A DNA stretch of 59,202 bases, taken from assembly GCA_035555315.1 (NCBI GenBank), contig DATMGU010000009.1, positions 1 to 59,202 on the forward strand. Direction: 5' to 3'. This document shows positions 26,512-35,832 of this stretch, piece after piece. Position numbers and translations under genes: made by a program. Every line of letters starts with the position of its first letter. The stretch's first letter is position 1. Below the pieces are notes generated by a model. The model was not told the origin of the DNA. It saw nothing but the letters and a program-made list of their open reading frames with translations, and searched no databases. The DNA is from DATMGU01 sp035555315 (lineage in GTDB: Bacteria > Pseudomonadota > Alphaproteobacteria > ATCC43930 > CGMCC-115725).

Positions 26512-27836
26512 CAGGCGGATTGGAGAGCAGCGGCGGGCCAGGCAGCCGCTTCCCGCCGGCGCCGATCCTGGTCCTGCCAAAAGCTCTGCCAGCCCTCGAC
26601 CGGGCCGATCGCGTCGATCGAGCCGGGGCCGGTGATGCGCCGCGCCGCGTCCGGTCCGACCGCCAGCAGCGGCGCTTCGCCGGCGGCGACGTCCTCGATC
26701 GCCTTCAGCAGCATGCGACGATAGCGGGTGATCGCCTTGTCGGTCTGGCCGAGATGCTCCTTGGTGCGGTCCTGGATGGCGCCCATGGATTCGACCGCCC
26801 ATTGGTCGTGCACGTTGATGTCCGTGCCCATGCCCGTATAGGTGCTGGTGCGCTGCTCGGTGGGGTCGAAACCGTAGTCGTTCGAGCGGTTCTTGCGCGG
26901 CACATAATCCGGCAATTGGTAGAGTTCCAGCCGCTGCGCCCGCATCTGTTCCTTGTCGACCGGCGCGTCGAAGCTGGTGAAGATCGCATACCAGTAGCAA
27001 TGGGTGTCATCCACCGGCACATGCCACTGGGTGATCGTCATGGTCTTGCTCATCGGGATGACGAAGGCCTGCGGGAAGGCCAGGTTGGTCACCCGGATAT
27101 GCATCTCGGTATCGGTCAATTGGCGCAGCGCCGCGATGCGCAGGCCGTACTCGGTTTCCTCCACCTCGATCGCCGGACGCGGGAAGTCGCGCAGGATGCG
27201 GGTCATCGGCATATCGGCGCCGAGCGTCGCCCCGCGGAACTGCTTGCCGTAGCTGCCGGCGGTATCCTCATCCTCAAAGAACCGGTGCAGGAAACTGGCA
27301 TGGGCCGGATCGATGCCGACCTCCAACGCCTGCAGCCAGTTGCACTCGATCAGCCCCTTGAAGGCGAAGGTATAGGCGTCCGGCGCCACGAAACAGTCGA
27401 AGCCGGGCAAGGCCGGCGGCTCGCCCGGCCCCAGATAGGCGAAGACGATGCCGTTGCGCTCGACGCAGGGATAGCTCGGCTGGCGGACCTTGCTACAGAA
27501 GGTGCTGCCCTCCGGTTCCGCCGGCTGTTCCAGACAGGCGCCACCAACATCGAACAGCCAGCCATGGAACGGGCAGCGCAACCCGCCATCCTCGACCCGG
27601 CCGAAACTGAGATCGGCGCCCCGATGCGCGCAATGCTTGTCAAGCAGGCCATAGCGACCCTGCGCGTCGCGCAGCAGCACGAACTCCTCGCCCAGCAGGC
27701 GAACCCGCGTCACAGGCCGGTCGCCGTTCAATTGATCGACCAAGGCCGCCGGCTGCCAATACCGGCGCAGCAAGGCGCCGAGCGGCGTGCCGGGACCCGA
27801 CCGGGTGATCAACTCGTTGCGCTCGGCGCTCAGCAT
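26511..27836 (-). CDS. Rieske 2Fe-2S aromatic ring-hydroxylating oxygenase, alpha subunit
   Basis: This 441-residue oxygenase has a Rieske cluster motif CAHRG...CPFHGW in the N-terminal domain and the mononuclear iron motif DPAHASFLH (His-x4-His) in the C-terminal domain, with NWLQALEVGID before it. It belongs to the phthalate-dioxygenase-like single-subunit branch. No beta subunit, ferredoxin or reductase is adjacent, so electrons come from elsewhere. The ATG at 27836 is the family start. It is the first gene of the operon with the GS-like protein and the binding protein, and has a palindrome 30 bp upstream. Confidence 0.92.
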   Translation of the reverse strand: MLSAERNELITRSGPGTPLGALLRRYWQPAALVDQLNGDRPVTRVRLLGEEFVLLRDAQGRYGLLDKHCAHRGADLSFGRVEDGGLRCPFHGWLFDVGGACLEQPAEPEGSTFCSKVRQPSYPCVERNGIVFAYLGPGEPPALPGFDCFVAPDAYTFAFKGLIECNWLQALEVGIDPAHASFLHRFFEDEDTAGSYGKQFRGATLGADMPMTRILRDFPRPAIEVEETEYGLRIAALRQLTDTEMHIRVTNLAFPQAFVIPMSKTMTITQWHVPVDDTHCYWYAIFTSFDAPVDKEQMRAQRLELYQLPDYVPRKNRSNDYGFDPTEQRTSTYTGMGTDINVHDQWAVESMGAIQDRTKEHLGQTDKAITRYRRMLLKAIEDVAAGEAPLLAVGPDAARRITGPGSIDAIGPVEGWQSFWQDQDRRRREAAAWPAAALQSA

Positions 27837-27865
27837 CGGCGTATCCCCCGTCGCCCGATCCAATG

Positions 27866-27882
27866 TGTTCGATGAACGAACA
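27866..27882. promoter_or_regulatory. Palindrome upstream of the Rieske operon
   Basis: TGTTCG-N5-CGAACA is a perfect inverted repeat, and ATGTGTTCG recurs at 27863-27871 and 27882-27890. It lies 30 bp before the Rieske start in locally AT-richer DNA. It looks like an operator, but no regulator gene is adjacent. Confidence 0.5.
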
Positions 27883-28000
27883 TGTGTTCGTAATTTATCA
27901 AAAGCTGACGCATCCCGCAATCCTCGCGTCTTCGTTGCTCAACTGTCCAGACCTCCCCAGCCCCAGTTGCGCCGCGTCAAGCGGCGGTCCGCTCGACACG

Positions 28001-28444
28001 ATGGTTGGGACCCCGCGATACGATCCAGAATTATTCAAAATAACCGATGGGGGAACCGGCGATATACATGGAAACATCCGATTCACGGCGGGAGCGAAAG
28101 CCTATTCCGGCGGACACAACGATGTCTTTCTTGTCGCTTACAACGAGGAAACGAAAAAGCTAACCGACGTCAAGGCGATGCGGGAGATCAATCCCCATCT
28201 CTTCGAGTTCACCCGGCTGACACGCGCGGCCGATAACGGCGACTATGATTTCACCGATGTCCCCAGCGGCAAATGGGTGCTGTTCGCGCAGCCGATGTGG
28301 CTCGACCATGAGACGCAGAGCCTGGACCACCGGACGACCTTCTTCCGCACGATGATGCTGACTTCCGTGATCGAGATCAAAAACGGCCAATCGGCCAAGC
28401 TCGACATCTCCGGCGCCACCGGCGTTCGGGAAACCGAGAACTGA
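28001..28444 (+). CDS. Hypothetical protein, carboxypeptidase-regulatory-like beta domain possible
   Basis: This 147-residue frame begins at the ATG at 28001 (MVGTPRYDPELFKITDGG). It contains GNIRFTAGAKAYSGGHNDVF, ADNGDYDFTDVPSGKWVLFA and a C-terminal MLTSVIEIKNGQSAKLDISG. The last blocks resemble Ig/carboxypeptidase-regulatory-like modules, where a DFxDVPxGxY turn is common. A longer reading from 27863 has no good family N-terminus and overlaps the palindrome, so the shorter start is preferred. I do not recognise a definite family. Confidence 0.6.
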   Translation: MVGTPRYDPELFKITDGGTGDIHGNIRFTAGAKAYSGGHNDVFLVAYNEETKKLTDVKAMREINPHLFEFTRLTRAADNGDYDFTDVPSGKWVLFAQPMWLDHETQSLDHRTTFFRTMMLTSVIEIKNGQSAKLDISGATGVRETEN

Positions 28445-28522
28445 AGGGTCGAGCGCGATAGAGGCTGGCCGATCAAGCGGAAGGCGAAAGAGCCTCAACG
28501 TAGGGGCATGAGTCCCCCCCCC

Positions 28523-28909
28523 TCAAACCAACCGCACGGGGCCGGGATACCGCGCGACCTGGGGATCGGCGGTCAGCAGGGTGATGCCCTCGACGAGGGA
28601 TTGCGCCACGAGAACACGGTCGAAGGGATCTTTATGAAGCGGCGGCAGGCCATCTATCGCGACTGCGTGCTCGCTGGTTATCGGCAAATCCTGATAGCCG
28701 TTATCGAGCAATCCCCGACGGAACAGCCGCGCATCGACCTGAAAATCCGCGCGACCGAGGCCGCTTTTGATGGCGATCTCCCAGAGGCTGGCCGAACTGA
28801 ACAGCAGGTCGTTATCAGGATCCTCCATGAACGCGCGCGCGGCGGATGACAATCGATCTGGTTGTCCGGCGGCCCATAGCAGCAGATGCGTATCCAGCAG
28901 CACCCTCAC
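28523..28909 (-). CDS. VapC-type PIN-domain toxin
   Basis: This 128-residue PIN-domain ribonuclease has the acidic residues in MRVLLDTHLLLWAA, SASLWEIAIKSGLGRADF and KDPFDRVLVAQ, then LLTADPQV. It is the toxin of a type II module and probably cuts RNA (tRNA or mRNA). It overlaps the antitoxin gene upstream by 4 bp (28906-28909), the usual coupling. Confidence 0.92.
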   Translation of the reverse strand: MRVLLDTHLLLWAAGQPDRLSSAARAFMEDPDNDLLFSSASLWEIAIKSGLGRADFQVDARLFRRGLLDNGYQDLPITSEHAVAIDGLPPLHKDPFDRVLVAQSLVEGITLLTADPQVARYPGPVRLV

Positions 28910-29166
28910 GACGTACCGTCGGAGAGCTGGCCGCCGAAGAGCTGTTCGACCTCCGCATCCCCCATTCGGTCGAAATCCTCCGGCACGGCGATCTGTCCCA
29001 GCATGAAGCCGAGACGGCGCGCCTGCCCGGCGACCGGTGCGTCCAGCGCCATGACCTTGACCAAGGGCTTCCCGGCCTTCGCGATGACGAACGGCTCACC
29101 CTTCGCCGCCTGCTCGACCAGCCGCGATAGATGGGTCTTGGCTTCATGGATATTGACGGTTCGCAT
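28906..29166 (-). CDS. Phd/YefM-type antitoxin
   Basis: This 86-residue antitoxin has the Phd/YefM N-terminal fold (MRTVNIHEAKTHLSRLVEQA, GEPFVIAKAGKPLVKV) that binds DNA, and a C-terminal tail (LGFMLGQIAVPEDFDRMG) typical of partners of PIN toxins. It is the first gene of the module and lies 12 bp downstream of a palindrome that is probably its operator. Confidence 0.92.
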   Translation of the reverse strand: MRTVNIHEAKTHLSRLVEQAAKGEPFVIAKAGKPLVKVMALDAPVAGQARRLGFMLGQIAVPEDFDRMGDAEVEQLFGGQLSDGTS

Positions 29167-29178
29167 GGGGCACCCAGG

Positions 29179-29200
29179 GTAAACTAAGTTTACCTAGTTT
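29179..29200. promoter_or_regulatory. Operator of the PIN toxin-antitoxin module
   Basis: GTAAACT-A-AGTTTAC (29179-29193) is a perfect palindrome in a GC-rich context, and TAGTTT at 29195-29200 pairs with AAACTA at 29181-29186. It lies directly before the antitoxin start and is the expected autoregulatory site. Confidence 0.7.
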
Positions 29201-29341
29201 AGTTTACGCTCAGTGCTGTCACAAGTGGCGTATGAAAGGCGATCGGCACCGTGCGCGCGCTGTGCATGATGTACGTCTTTACGGACCGAGACGAGGCTCG
29301 CCGGATGATCAGCCTGCGCTTGGCAAACAGGAAAGAACGAG

Positions 29342-29539
29342 ATGACTGTCGTGCGGCGCACCAGGGCTGACGTCGATCTTTCGAAGATCGACTGGGCCGC
29401 TCTACAATCCACGGAGGATGCCGAGATCGAGGCGCAGATCGCCGCCGATCCGGATACCGCGCCGATCTTCACGGCCGCCGAGTTGGCACGCGCCAAGCGG
29501 GTCGTGCCCGACGCGGTCACCCGCGCCCTCGTGCGGTAG
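29342..29539 (+). CDS. Small BrnA-like protein lacking a DNA-binding end
   Basis: This 65-residue frame (MTVVRRTRADVDLSKIDWAA, then EIEAQIAADPDTAPIFTAAE, then LARAKRVVP) resembles the N-terminal half of BrnA antitoxins. It stops where the ribbon-helix-helix segment would start, and no BrnT toxin is beside it. The following bases, in another frame, hint at a decayed continuation. It could be a truncated antitoxin or a real short protein. Confidence 0.5.
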   Translation: MTVVRRTRADVDLSKIDWAALQSTEDAEIEAQIAADPDTAPIFTAAELARAKRVVPDAVTRALVR

Positions 29540-29656
29540 GGCCCCAAAACCCATCGTCCCGTTGCGTCCAACACCGTTTTCCCCGACGATAAAATCCATA
29601 GCGGCCCGTCAGAGGCCGGCGATCCCTGAAGGGGGTCGGTTTGGGAGGATACGACG

Positions 29657-31294
<1,638 letters not shown>

Positions 31295-31303
31295 GAGGGC
31301 GGG

Positions 31304-31996
31304 CTAGCGCGGCGTAGGAACGACTGCTCTGCGCTCCTCTAGCCGTCGCCACAAGGCGGCATCGTCGAAATCCGCGATCACCAATCCGGCGCCGGCATCC
31401 CGCAGGACCGTGTCCGGCATCGCCGCGCGCAGGCCGATCGTCTCGATGCCGGCGGCGACGGCGGCGCGGATGCCCGAGACGGAATCCTCGAAGGCGATGG
31501 CGGCATCGGCCGGCACGCCCAATTGGTCGAGGGCGGTGAGATAGGGCAGCGGATGCGGCTTTGGCTGAGGCAGTTCGTCGCCCAGCACGACGATGTCGAA
31601 ACGCTGCCGGACGCCGATCGCGCTCAGCATCAGCTCGGCATTGGCGCGCGGCGCGTTGGTGACGACGGCGATGGCGATCCCCTGCCCCGCCGCCCAATCG
31701 AGCAGCCGCGGTACCCCCGCCTTGGCGTCGAGCGAGTCGACCATGGCGCGGAACACCGCCTCCTTCTCGTCGCCGAAGGCACGGTGCTGCGCCGTCCCGT
31801 GCTCGGGAAACAGCCGTGCCATGATCGCCTCATTGGCGCCGCCTACGACCGAGGAGCGGAAATAATCGAGATCGATCGACCGGCCGAACCGGCCGAGCAG
31901 GCGGTTGAACGCCTGGAAATGCAGATCGTCGGTATCGACCATCGTGCCGTCCAAATCGAAGATCAGCGCGCGGCAAGCGGTCGAGGGCAGGTCCAT
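31304..31996 (-). CDS. HAD-family hydrolase, beta-phosphoglucomutase/phosphoglycolate phosphatase-like
   Basis: This 230-residue HAD protein has motif I FDLDGTMVDTDD with the nucleophilic Asp, motif II VVTNAPR, motif III PKPHPLPY and motif IV FEDSVSGIRAA. A helical cap domain (residues about 30-90) is typical of subfamily I. The ATG at 31996 gives the correct start; an upstream in-frame ATG adds a non-conserved stretch. It could dephosphorylate a small sugar phosphate or phosphoglycolate. It is convergent with the acyl-CoA ligase gene. Confidence 0.9.
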   Translation of the reverse strand: MDLPSTACRALIFDLDGTMVDTDDLHFQAFNRLLGRFGRSIDLDYFRSSVVGGANEAIMARLFPEHGTAQHRAFGDEKEAVFRAMVDSLDAKAGVPRLLDWAAGQGIAIAVVTNAPRANAELMLSAIGVRQRFDIVVLGDELPQPKPHPLPYLTALDQLGVPADAAIAFEDSVSGIRAAVAAGIETIGLRAAMPDTVLRDAGAGLVIADFDDAALWRRLEERRAVVPTPR

Positions 31997-32078
31997 GGCG
32001 AGGCCTTTCCGGGCTTGGGAAATCAGGATCATTCAGCGGGGTAGGCGCCGCCAGCAAGCATGGGCATGGAAAAACCGC

Positions 32079-32498
32079 TCAGTCGACCGGCTCGGCACCA
32101 AAGTCCGGCTCGGCACCAAAGTACTGACGCCAATGCCAGCGTCCGTCGATCCGCTGAAACAGACAGGTCATGCGATAGGGTGTTCGCGTCACGGCGTCGT
32201 CCCGCGTGAACACGACGTGACATTCCGCGAAGACCCAGGCGATGTCGCCGTGCAGCGAGACCACGCGGCTGTCCCAAGCGAAGGCCAGCCTGAACGGCGC
32301 TGCGAACAGCGATGCCATCAGAGCCGCGAATTCCTCGCGTGTCCTGGCGATTTCGTTGGGCTCGGAACCGACGAAAAGCATGCCGGGACCACTCCAGAGA
32401 TCATCCACGATCGCTGGATCGCGGTCCCCTATGAGGGCGTTCAGCCGATCCAGCCGGGCGAGCACGGCGGCTTGCTCCGGCGCTTCCCCATCATCCAT
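32079..32498 (-). CDS. SnoaL/NTF2-like (DUF4440-type) protein
   Basis: This 139-residue protein has an NTF2-like cone fold: AVLARLDRLNALIGDRDPAI, then LWSGPGMLFVGSEPNEIART and WVFAECHVVFTRD, ending GRWHWRQYFGAEP. The family includes isomerases and ketosteroid-type binding proteins, with no function predicted here. Its C-terminus contains a duplicated FGAEPD from an 18-bp tandem repeat. It lies 82 bp upstream of the HAD gene on the same strand. Confidence 0.8.
   Translation of the reverse strand: MDDGEAPEQAAVLARLDRLNALIGDRDPAIVDDLWSGPGMLFVGSEPNEIARTREEFAALMASLFAAPFRLAFAWDSRVVSLHGDIAWVFAECHVVFTRDDAVTRTPYRMTCLFQRIDGRWHWRQYFGAEPDFGAEPVD
32087..32122. repeat. 18-bp exact tandem repeat at the 3' end of the SnoaL-like gene
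   Basis: Units at 32087-32104 and 32105-32122 are identical. The duplication is in frame and doubles the FGAEPD hexapeptide just before the stop. Confidence 0.95.
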
Positions 32499-32598
32499 CG
32501 GAGCCCCTGACTACTTGCTGCATGATCGGCACAGTTCCTATCAGACCTTCCTGTCGCGATACAGTCGAACGCACCACCCCCTCCGGGGAACACCGGGT

Positions 32599-32626
32599 TG
32601 GCGTAACGTGACTGGCGTAACGTGAC
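32599..32626. repeat. 14-bp exact tandem repeat in an intergenic region
   Basis: TGGCGTAACGTGAC occurs twice back to back, followed by a partial third copy (TGGCGTG). It sits about 115 bp before the second acyl-CoA ligase. Being intergenic, it may just reflect replication slippage. Confidence 0.92.
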
Positions 32627-32739
32627 TGGCGTGGCGCGATTTGGGCGACCTGCGGTATAGTCCCGCCCATGGATCTAACGGACCGCCATGCATGGCGCCG
32701 ATCGGGCCTGGACGCCACAGCCAACCAGCCGGCTTTCTC

Positions 32740-34434
32740 ATGACATTGATCGAAGAGCGCGCTCCGGCCTTCTTGGCCCATTACCCGCCGGAAGTGGCGT
32801 GGGACGAGGCGTTTCCCGTGGTCTCGGCACCGGCGGCCTTCGCCGCCAGCATCGCGCGCTTCGCCGACCGCCCCTGCCTCGATTTTCTCGACCGGAAATA
32901 CAGCTATGCCGAGGTCGGCGTCCTGGTCGACCGGGCGGCGCTCGGGTTGCAGGAACTCGGCATCGGCAAGGGCTCCAAGGTCGGGTTGTTCCTGCCGAAC
33001 TGCCCCTATGCGGTGATCTTCTTTTGGGCGGTGCTGCGCGTCGGCGCCACGGTGGTGAACTACAACCCGCTCTATGCCGCGCCGGAGATCCGCAAGCAGA
33101 TCATCGATAGCGGCACCGAACTCATGGTGACGCTGGATCTGACGGCGATCTATCCGCGCCTGGCCGGGATGCTGGACGGCACGCCGCTCAAACGCATCGT
33201 GGTCTGCCGGATGGCGGACGCCCTGCCCTTCCCCACGAACCTGCTGTTCCCGCTGTTGAAGCGCTCGCTGATCGCGGCCATCCCCGACGATGACCGGCAT
33301 CTCAGCTTCGCCCGGCTGACCCGGCATACCGGCAGACCGGCGCCGGTCGAGATCGATCCGCTGACCGATGTCGCCGTGCTGCAATACACCGGCGGCACCA
33401 CCGGCGTGCCCAAGGGTGCGATGCTGACGCACCATAACATCATCGTCAACGCGCGGCAGTGCCTGCGCTGGAATGTCGGGGTGGAACCCGGCACCGAGCG
33501 CGTCCTGGCGGTGCTGCCGCTGTTTCATGTCTTCGCGCTGACCGTGGCCGGTACGCTGGCGATCATGGCAGGAGCCGAGATCATCCTGCTGCCGCGTTTC
33601 GAGATCGACCAGGTGCTGGAGACGATCCGCCGCAAGCGGCCGACCATGCTGCCCGGCGTGCCGACGGTCTATACGGCGATCATCAACCACCCGAAGATCG
33701 ACCGATACGACCTCACCTCGATCAACCGCTGCATGTCGGGTGGGGCACCCATGCCGGTCGAGGTCAAGGCGAGCTTCGAGCGGCTGACCGGCTGTACCGT
33801 CGTCGAGGGCTATGGCCTGACCGAGACCGCCCCCGTCGCCGCCTGCAATCCGCTGATCGGCGTCAACAAGGCCGGTTCGATCGGCATCCCGCTGCCGGGA
33901 ACGACGATCGAGGTCGTATCGCTCGATGATCCGGACCGGCTGGTGGCACAGGGCGAACGCGGCGAGATCTGCATCAGCGGCCCACAGGTCATGCTGGGCT
34001 ATTGGCACCAGCCCGATGAAACCGCCCGGGTGCTGCGCAACGGCCGGCTGCATACCGGCGATGTCGGCTACATCGACGAAGACGGTTACGTCTTCCTGGT
34101 CGACCGCATCAAGGACCTGATCCTGGCCGGCGGCTTCAACGTCTATCCCCGGAACGTCGAGGAAGCGATCTACCAGCATCCCGACGTCGCCGAATGCATC
34201 GTGGTCGGCGTACCCGACCCGTATCGCGGCCAGACGGTGAAGGCCTATGTCGCCTGCCGCCAAGGCAGCGATTTGACCGAGGCGGCGCTGAAGGCTTTTC
34301 TCAAAGACAAGCTGTCGCCGATCGAGCTCCCCAAATCGGTCGAATTCCGCGACAGCCTGCCCAAGACGCTGGTCGGCAAACTATCGAAGAAGATGCTGCT
34401 GGACGAGGAGCGGGCGAAGGCGCCGACGGCTTGA
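32740..34434 (+). CDS. fadD: Long-chain fatty acid-CoA ligase
   Basis: This 564-residue ANL-family ligase has the P-loop LQYTGGTTGVPKGAMLTHHN near residue 210, GYGLTETAPVAACN, and the hinge TGDVGYIDEDGYVFLVDRIK, then KTLVGKLSKK with the catalytic Lys. It matches FadD, which activates imported long-chain fatty acids to acyl-CoA for beta-oxidation. The ATG at 32740 (MTLIEERAPAFL) gives the family start; an in-frame extension upstream has low coding quality. It precedes the fadA-fadN-fadE operon with a ParDE-like module between them. Confidence 0.94.
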   Translation: MTLIEERAPAFLAHYPPEVAWDEAFPVVSAPAAFAASIARFADRPCLDFLDRKYSYAEVGVLVDRAALGLQELGIGKGSKVGLFLPNCPYAVIFFWAVLRVGATVVNYNPLYAAPEIRKQIIDSGTELMVTLDLTAIYPRLAGMLDGTPLKRIVVCRMADALPFPTNLLFPLLKRSLIAAIPDDDRHLSFARLTRHTGRPAPVEIDPLTDVAVLQYTGGTTGVPKGAMLTHHNIIVNARQCLRWNVGVEPGTERVLAVLPLFHVFALTVAGTLAIMAGAEIILLPRFEIDQVLETIRRKRPTMLPGVPTVYTAIINHPKIDRYDLTSINRCMSGGAPMPVEVKASFERLTGCTVVEGYGLTETAPVAACNPLIGVNKAGSIGIPLPGTTIEVVSLDDPDRLVAQGERGEICISGPQVMLGYWHQPDETARVLRNGRLHTGDVGYIDEDGYVFLVDRIKDLILAGGFNVYPRNVEEAIYQHPDVAECIVVGVPDPYRGQTVKAYVACRQGSDLTEAALKAFLKDKLSPIELPKSVEFRDSLPKTLVGKLSKKMLLDEERAKAPTA

Positions 34435-34528
34435 GACGATGATCGTTGATCGAGGGACTCTCCGCGACGGCGCGCGCCGGGTGGCAGGCAAACGACGGTT
34501 TGCGGAGCACCTCGACACTTGCCGAAAA

Positions 34529-34562
34529 GGTACTAATTTAGTATATATGTTATCGGTACTAG
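34529..34562. promoter_or_regulatory. Operator region of the ParDE-like module
   Basis: TACTAA-T-TTAGTA (34531-34543) is a perfect palindrome, and GGTACT occurs at 34529 and 34556. The segment is AT-rich and lies immediately before the antitoxin start, so it is the probable autoregulatory site. Confidence 0.65.
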
Positions 34563-34572
34563 AGGGACGGTC

Positions 34573-34872
34573 ATGCCGAAAGAAGCGATGTTTACGCTCA
34601 AGCTGGAAGCGGATCTGCGCGACGAATTCATGGCGGAAGCAGAGGCCACACACCGACCCGCGTCCCAGCTCGTGCGCGAGTTCATGCGGGATTTCATCAG
34701 GCAGCGGCGCGAGGCCCGCGAGCATGACGTTTGGTTCCGTACCGAAGTCGAGCAGGGCATGCGCGAGGCCGATGACCCTGGGGTGAAGCGCATCCCTCAC
34801 GACGACGTCGCCTCGAACTGGCGCCAGCAGCGCGCCGAATTGGTGAAGCGGGCCGGTAAGCGTACCGAGTGA
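34573..34872 (+). CDS. Ribbon-helix-helix antitoxin, CopG/ParD-like
   Basis: This 99-residue protein opens MPKEAMFTLKLEADLRDEFM and continues ATHRPASQLVREFMRDFI, a ribbon-helix-helix domain for operator binding. The acidic and basic C-terminal half (DVASNWRQQRAELVKRAG) would wrap the partner toxin. It overlaps the toxin start by 4 bp. Confidence 0.88.
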   Translation: MPKEAMFTLKLEADLRDEFMAEAEATHRPASQLVREFMRDFIRQRREAREHDVWFRTEVEQGMREADDPGVKRIPHDDVASNWRQQRAELVKRAGKRTE

Positions 34873-35153
34873 GGATCGAGTGGCTACCGATCGCCGAACG
34901 TAACCGTGAAAGCCAACTTGCCTACATCGGGGAACGCGATCCCTGGGCCGCCATCGATATGGGCGACGCAATCGAGGCCGCCCTGCGGCCCCTGACCGAC
35001 CATCCGGGGATGGGACGACCTGGCCGGGTCACGGGCACGCGCGAGTTGGTGATAAGCGGCACGCCCTATGTGATCGCCTACCGCGTCGAGCCCGACGCCG
35101 TGGTGATCGTGCGCCTCCTGCACGGCGCACAGCGGTGGCCATCCATGCTGTAA
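34869..35153 (+). CDS. RelE/ParE-type toxin
   Basis: This 94-residue toxin starts at a GTG (GTGAGG) that overlaps the antitoxin stop. The fold is the RelE/ParE type: RIEWLPIAERNRESQLAYIG, then HPGMGRPGRVTGTRELVISG and VVIVRLLHGAQRWP. ParE proteins poison DNA gyrase, but this sequence cannot separate ParE from RelE activity. Confidence 0.9.
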   Translation: MRIEWLPIAERNRESQLAYIGERDPWAAIDMGDAIEAALRPLTDHPGMGRPGRVTGTRELVISGTPYVIAYRVEPDAVVIVRLLHGAQRWPSML

Positions 35154-35312
35154 GATAGGGGGACACGCACAGTCATCGGCGCACCGGTCTGATCGATAGC
35201 CCAGAAGTGCGTTTACCCATGACATCGGTAAGCGGCGAACTCGCTGCCCGGATCGATCGGGAGAGTGCGCGGATGAATCCACTGCATCCCGCTTGACGTT
35301 CGCGGTATACAC

Positions 35313-35327
35313 TTAACGTTAACGTTA
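35313..35327. promoter_or_regulatory. Candidate MerR-type operator before the fatty-acid operon
   Basis: TTAACGTTAACGTTA lies 11 bp before the MerR start; TTAACGTTAA is palindromic. It resembles the TTNACGTNAACGTNAA-type boxes described for LiuR-like MerR regulators of acyl-CoA catabolism. It probably serves autoregulation and control of fadA onwards. Confidence 0.6.
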
Positions 35328-35337
35328 GGGGTGTTCA

Positions 35338-35832
35338 ATGCCATGGTCCGCGGATCCAACCGCGGCATGGCCGATGAGCCGCAGGAGAGGAACGCTGGTG
35401 TTTTCGATCGGCGATATGGCGGCGCAGCTGGGCATCACCCCTCGGGCGATCCGGCTGTACGAGGACCAGGGCCTGCTGTCGCCCCGGCGGGTCGGCGGCA
35501 ACCGGATCTATTCGCCGCGCGACTTCGCCCGCCTGAAATTGATCCTGCGCGGCAAACGGCTGGGCTTTCGCCTGAGCGAGATCGGCGAAATGCTGGATCT
35601 CTATGACGTCGATCCCGACCATCTCGAACAATTGCGCGTGACGCTGGACAAAGGCCGCAAGCGCATCGGCGAGCTGGAGCGACAGCAGCACGAAATCACC
35701 GTCACGCTGCGCGAGCTGCGCCAGCTCGAAACCGTCATCGTCGAGACCATCGAGCAACGAGAGAGCGGGTCCGCCCAGATCCCTTCCCAGACCAGCCATC
35801 CCAAAACCCGAGAGGAGCTGCCCCTATCATGA
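35338..35832 (+). CDS. MerR family regulator, LiuR-like
   Basis: This 164-residue protein has a MerR winged-helix domain at about residues 20-90 (FSIGDMAAQLGITPRAIRLY, then LSPRRVGGNRIYSPRDF) followed by a coiled-coil dimerisation helix. No metal-binding Cys is present, which matches the LiuR subgroup sensing acyl-CoA metabolites. The ATG at 35338 is used; a shorter alternative at MSRRRG is possible. Its stop overlaps the fadA start by 4 bp, so it is the first gene of the beta-oxidation operon and probably its repressor. Confidence 0.85.
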   Translation: MPWSADPTAAWPMSRRRGTLVFSIGDMAAQLGITPRAIRLYEDQGLLSPRRVGGNRIYSPRDFARLKLILRGKRLGFRLSEIGEMLDLYDVDPDHLEQLRVTLDKGRKRIGELERQQHEITVTLRELRQLETVIVETIEQRESGSAQIPSQTSHPKTREELPLS

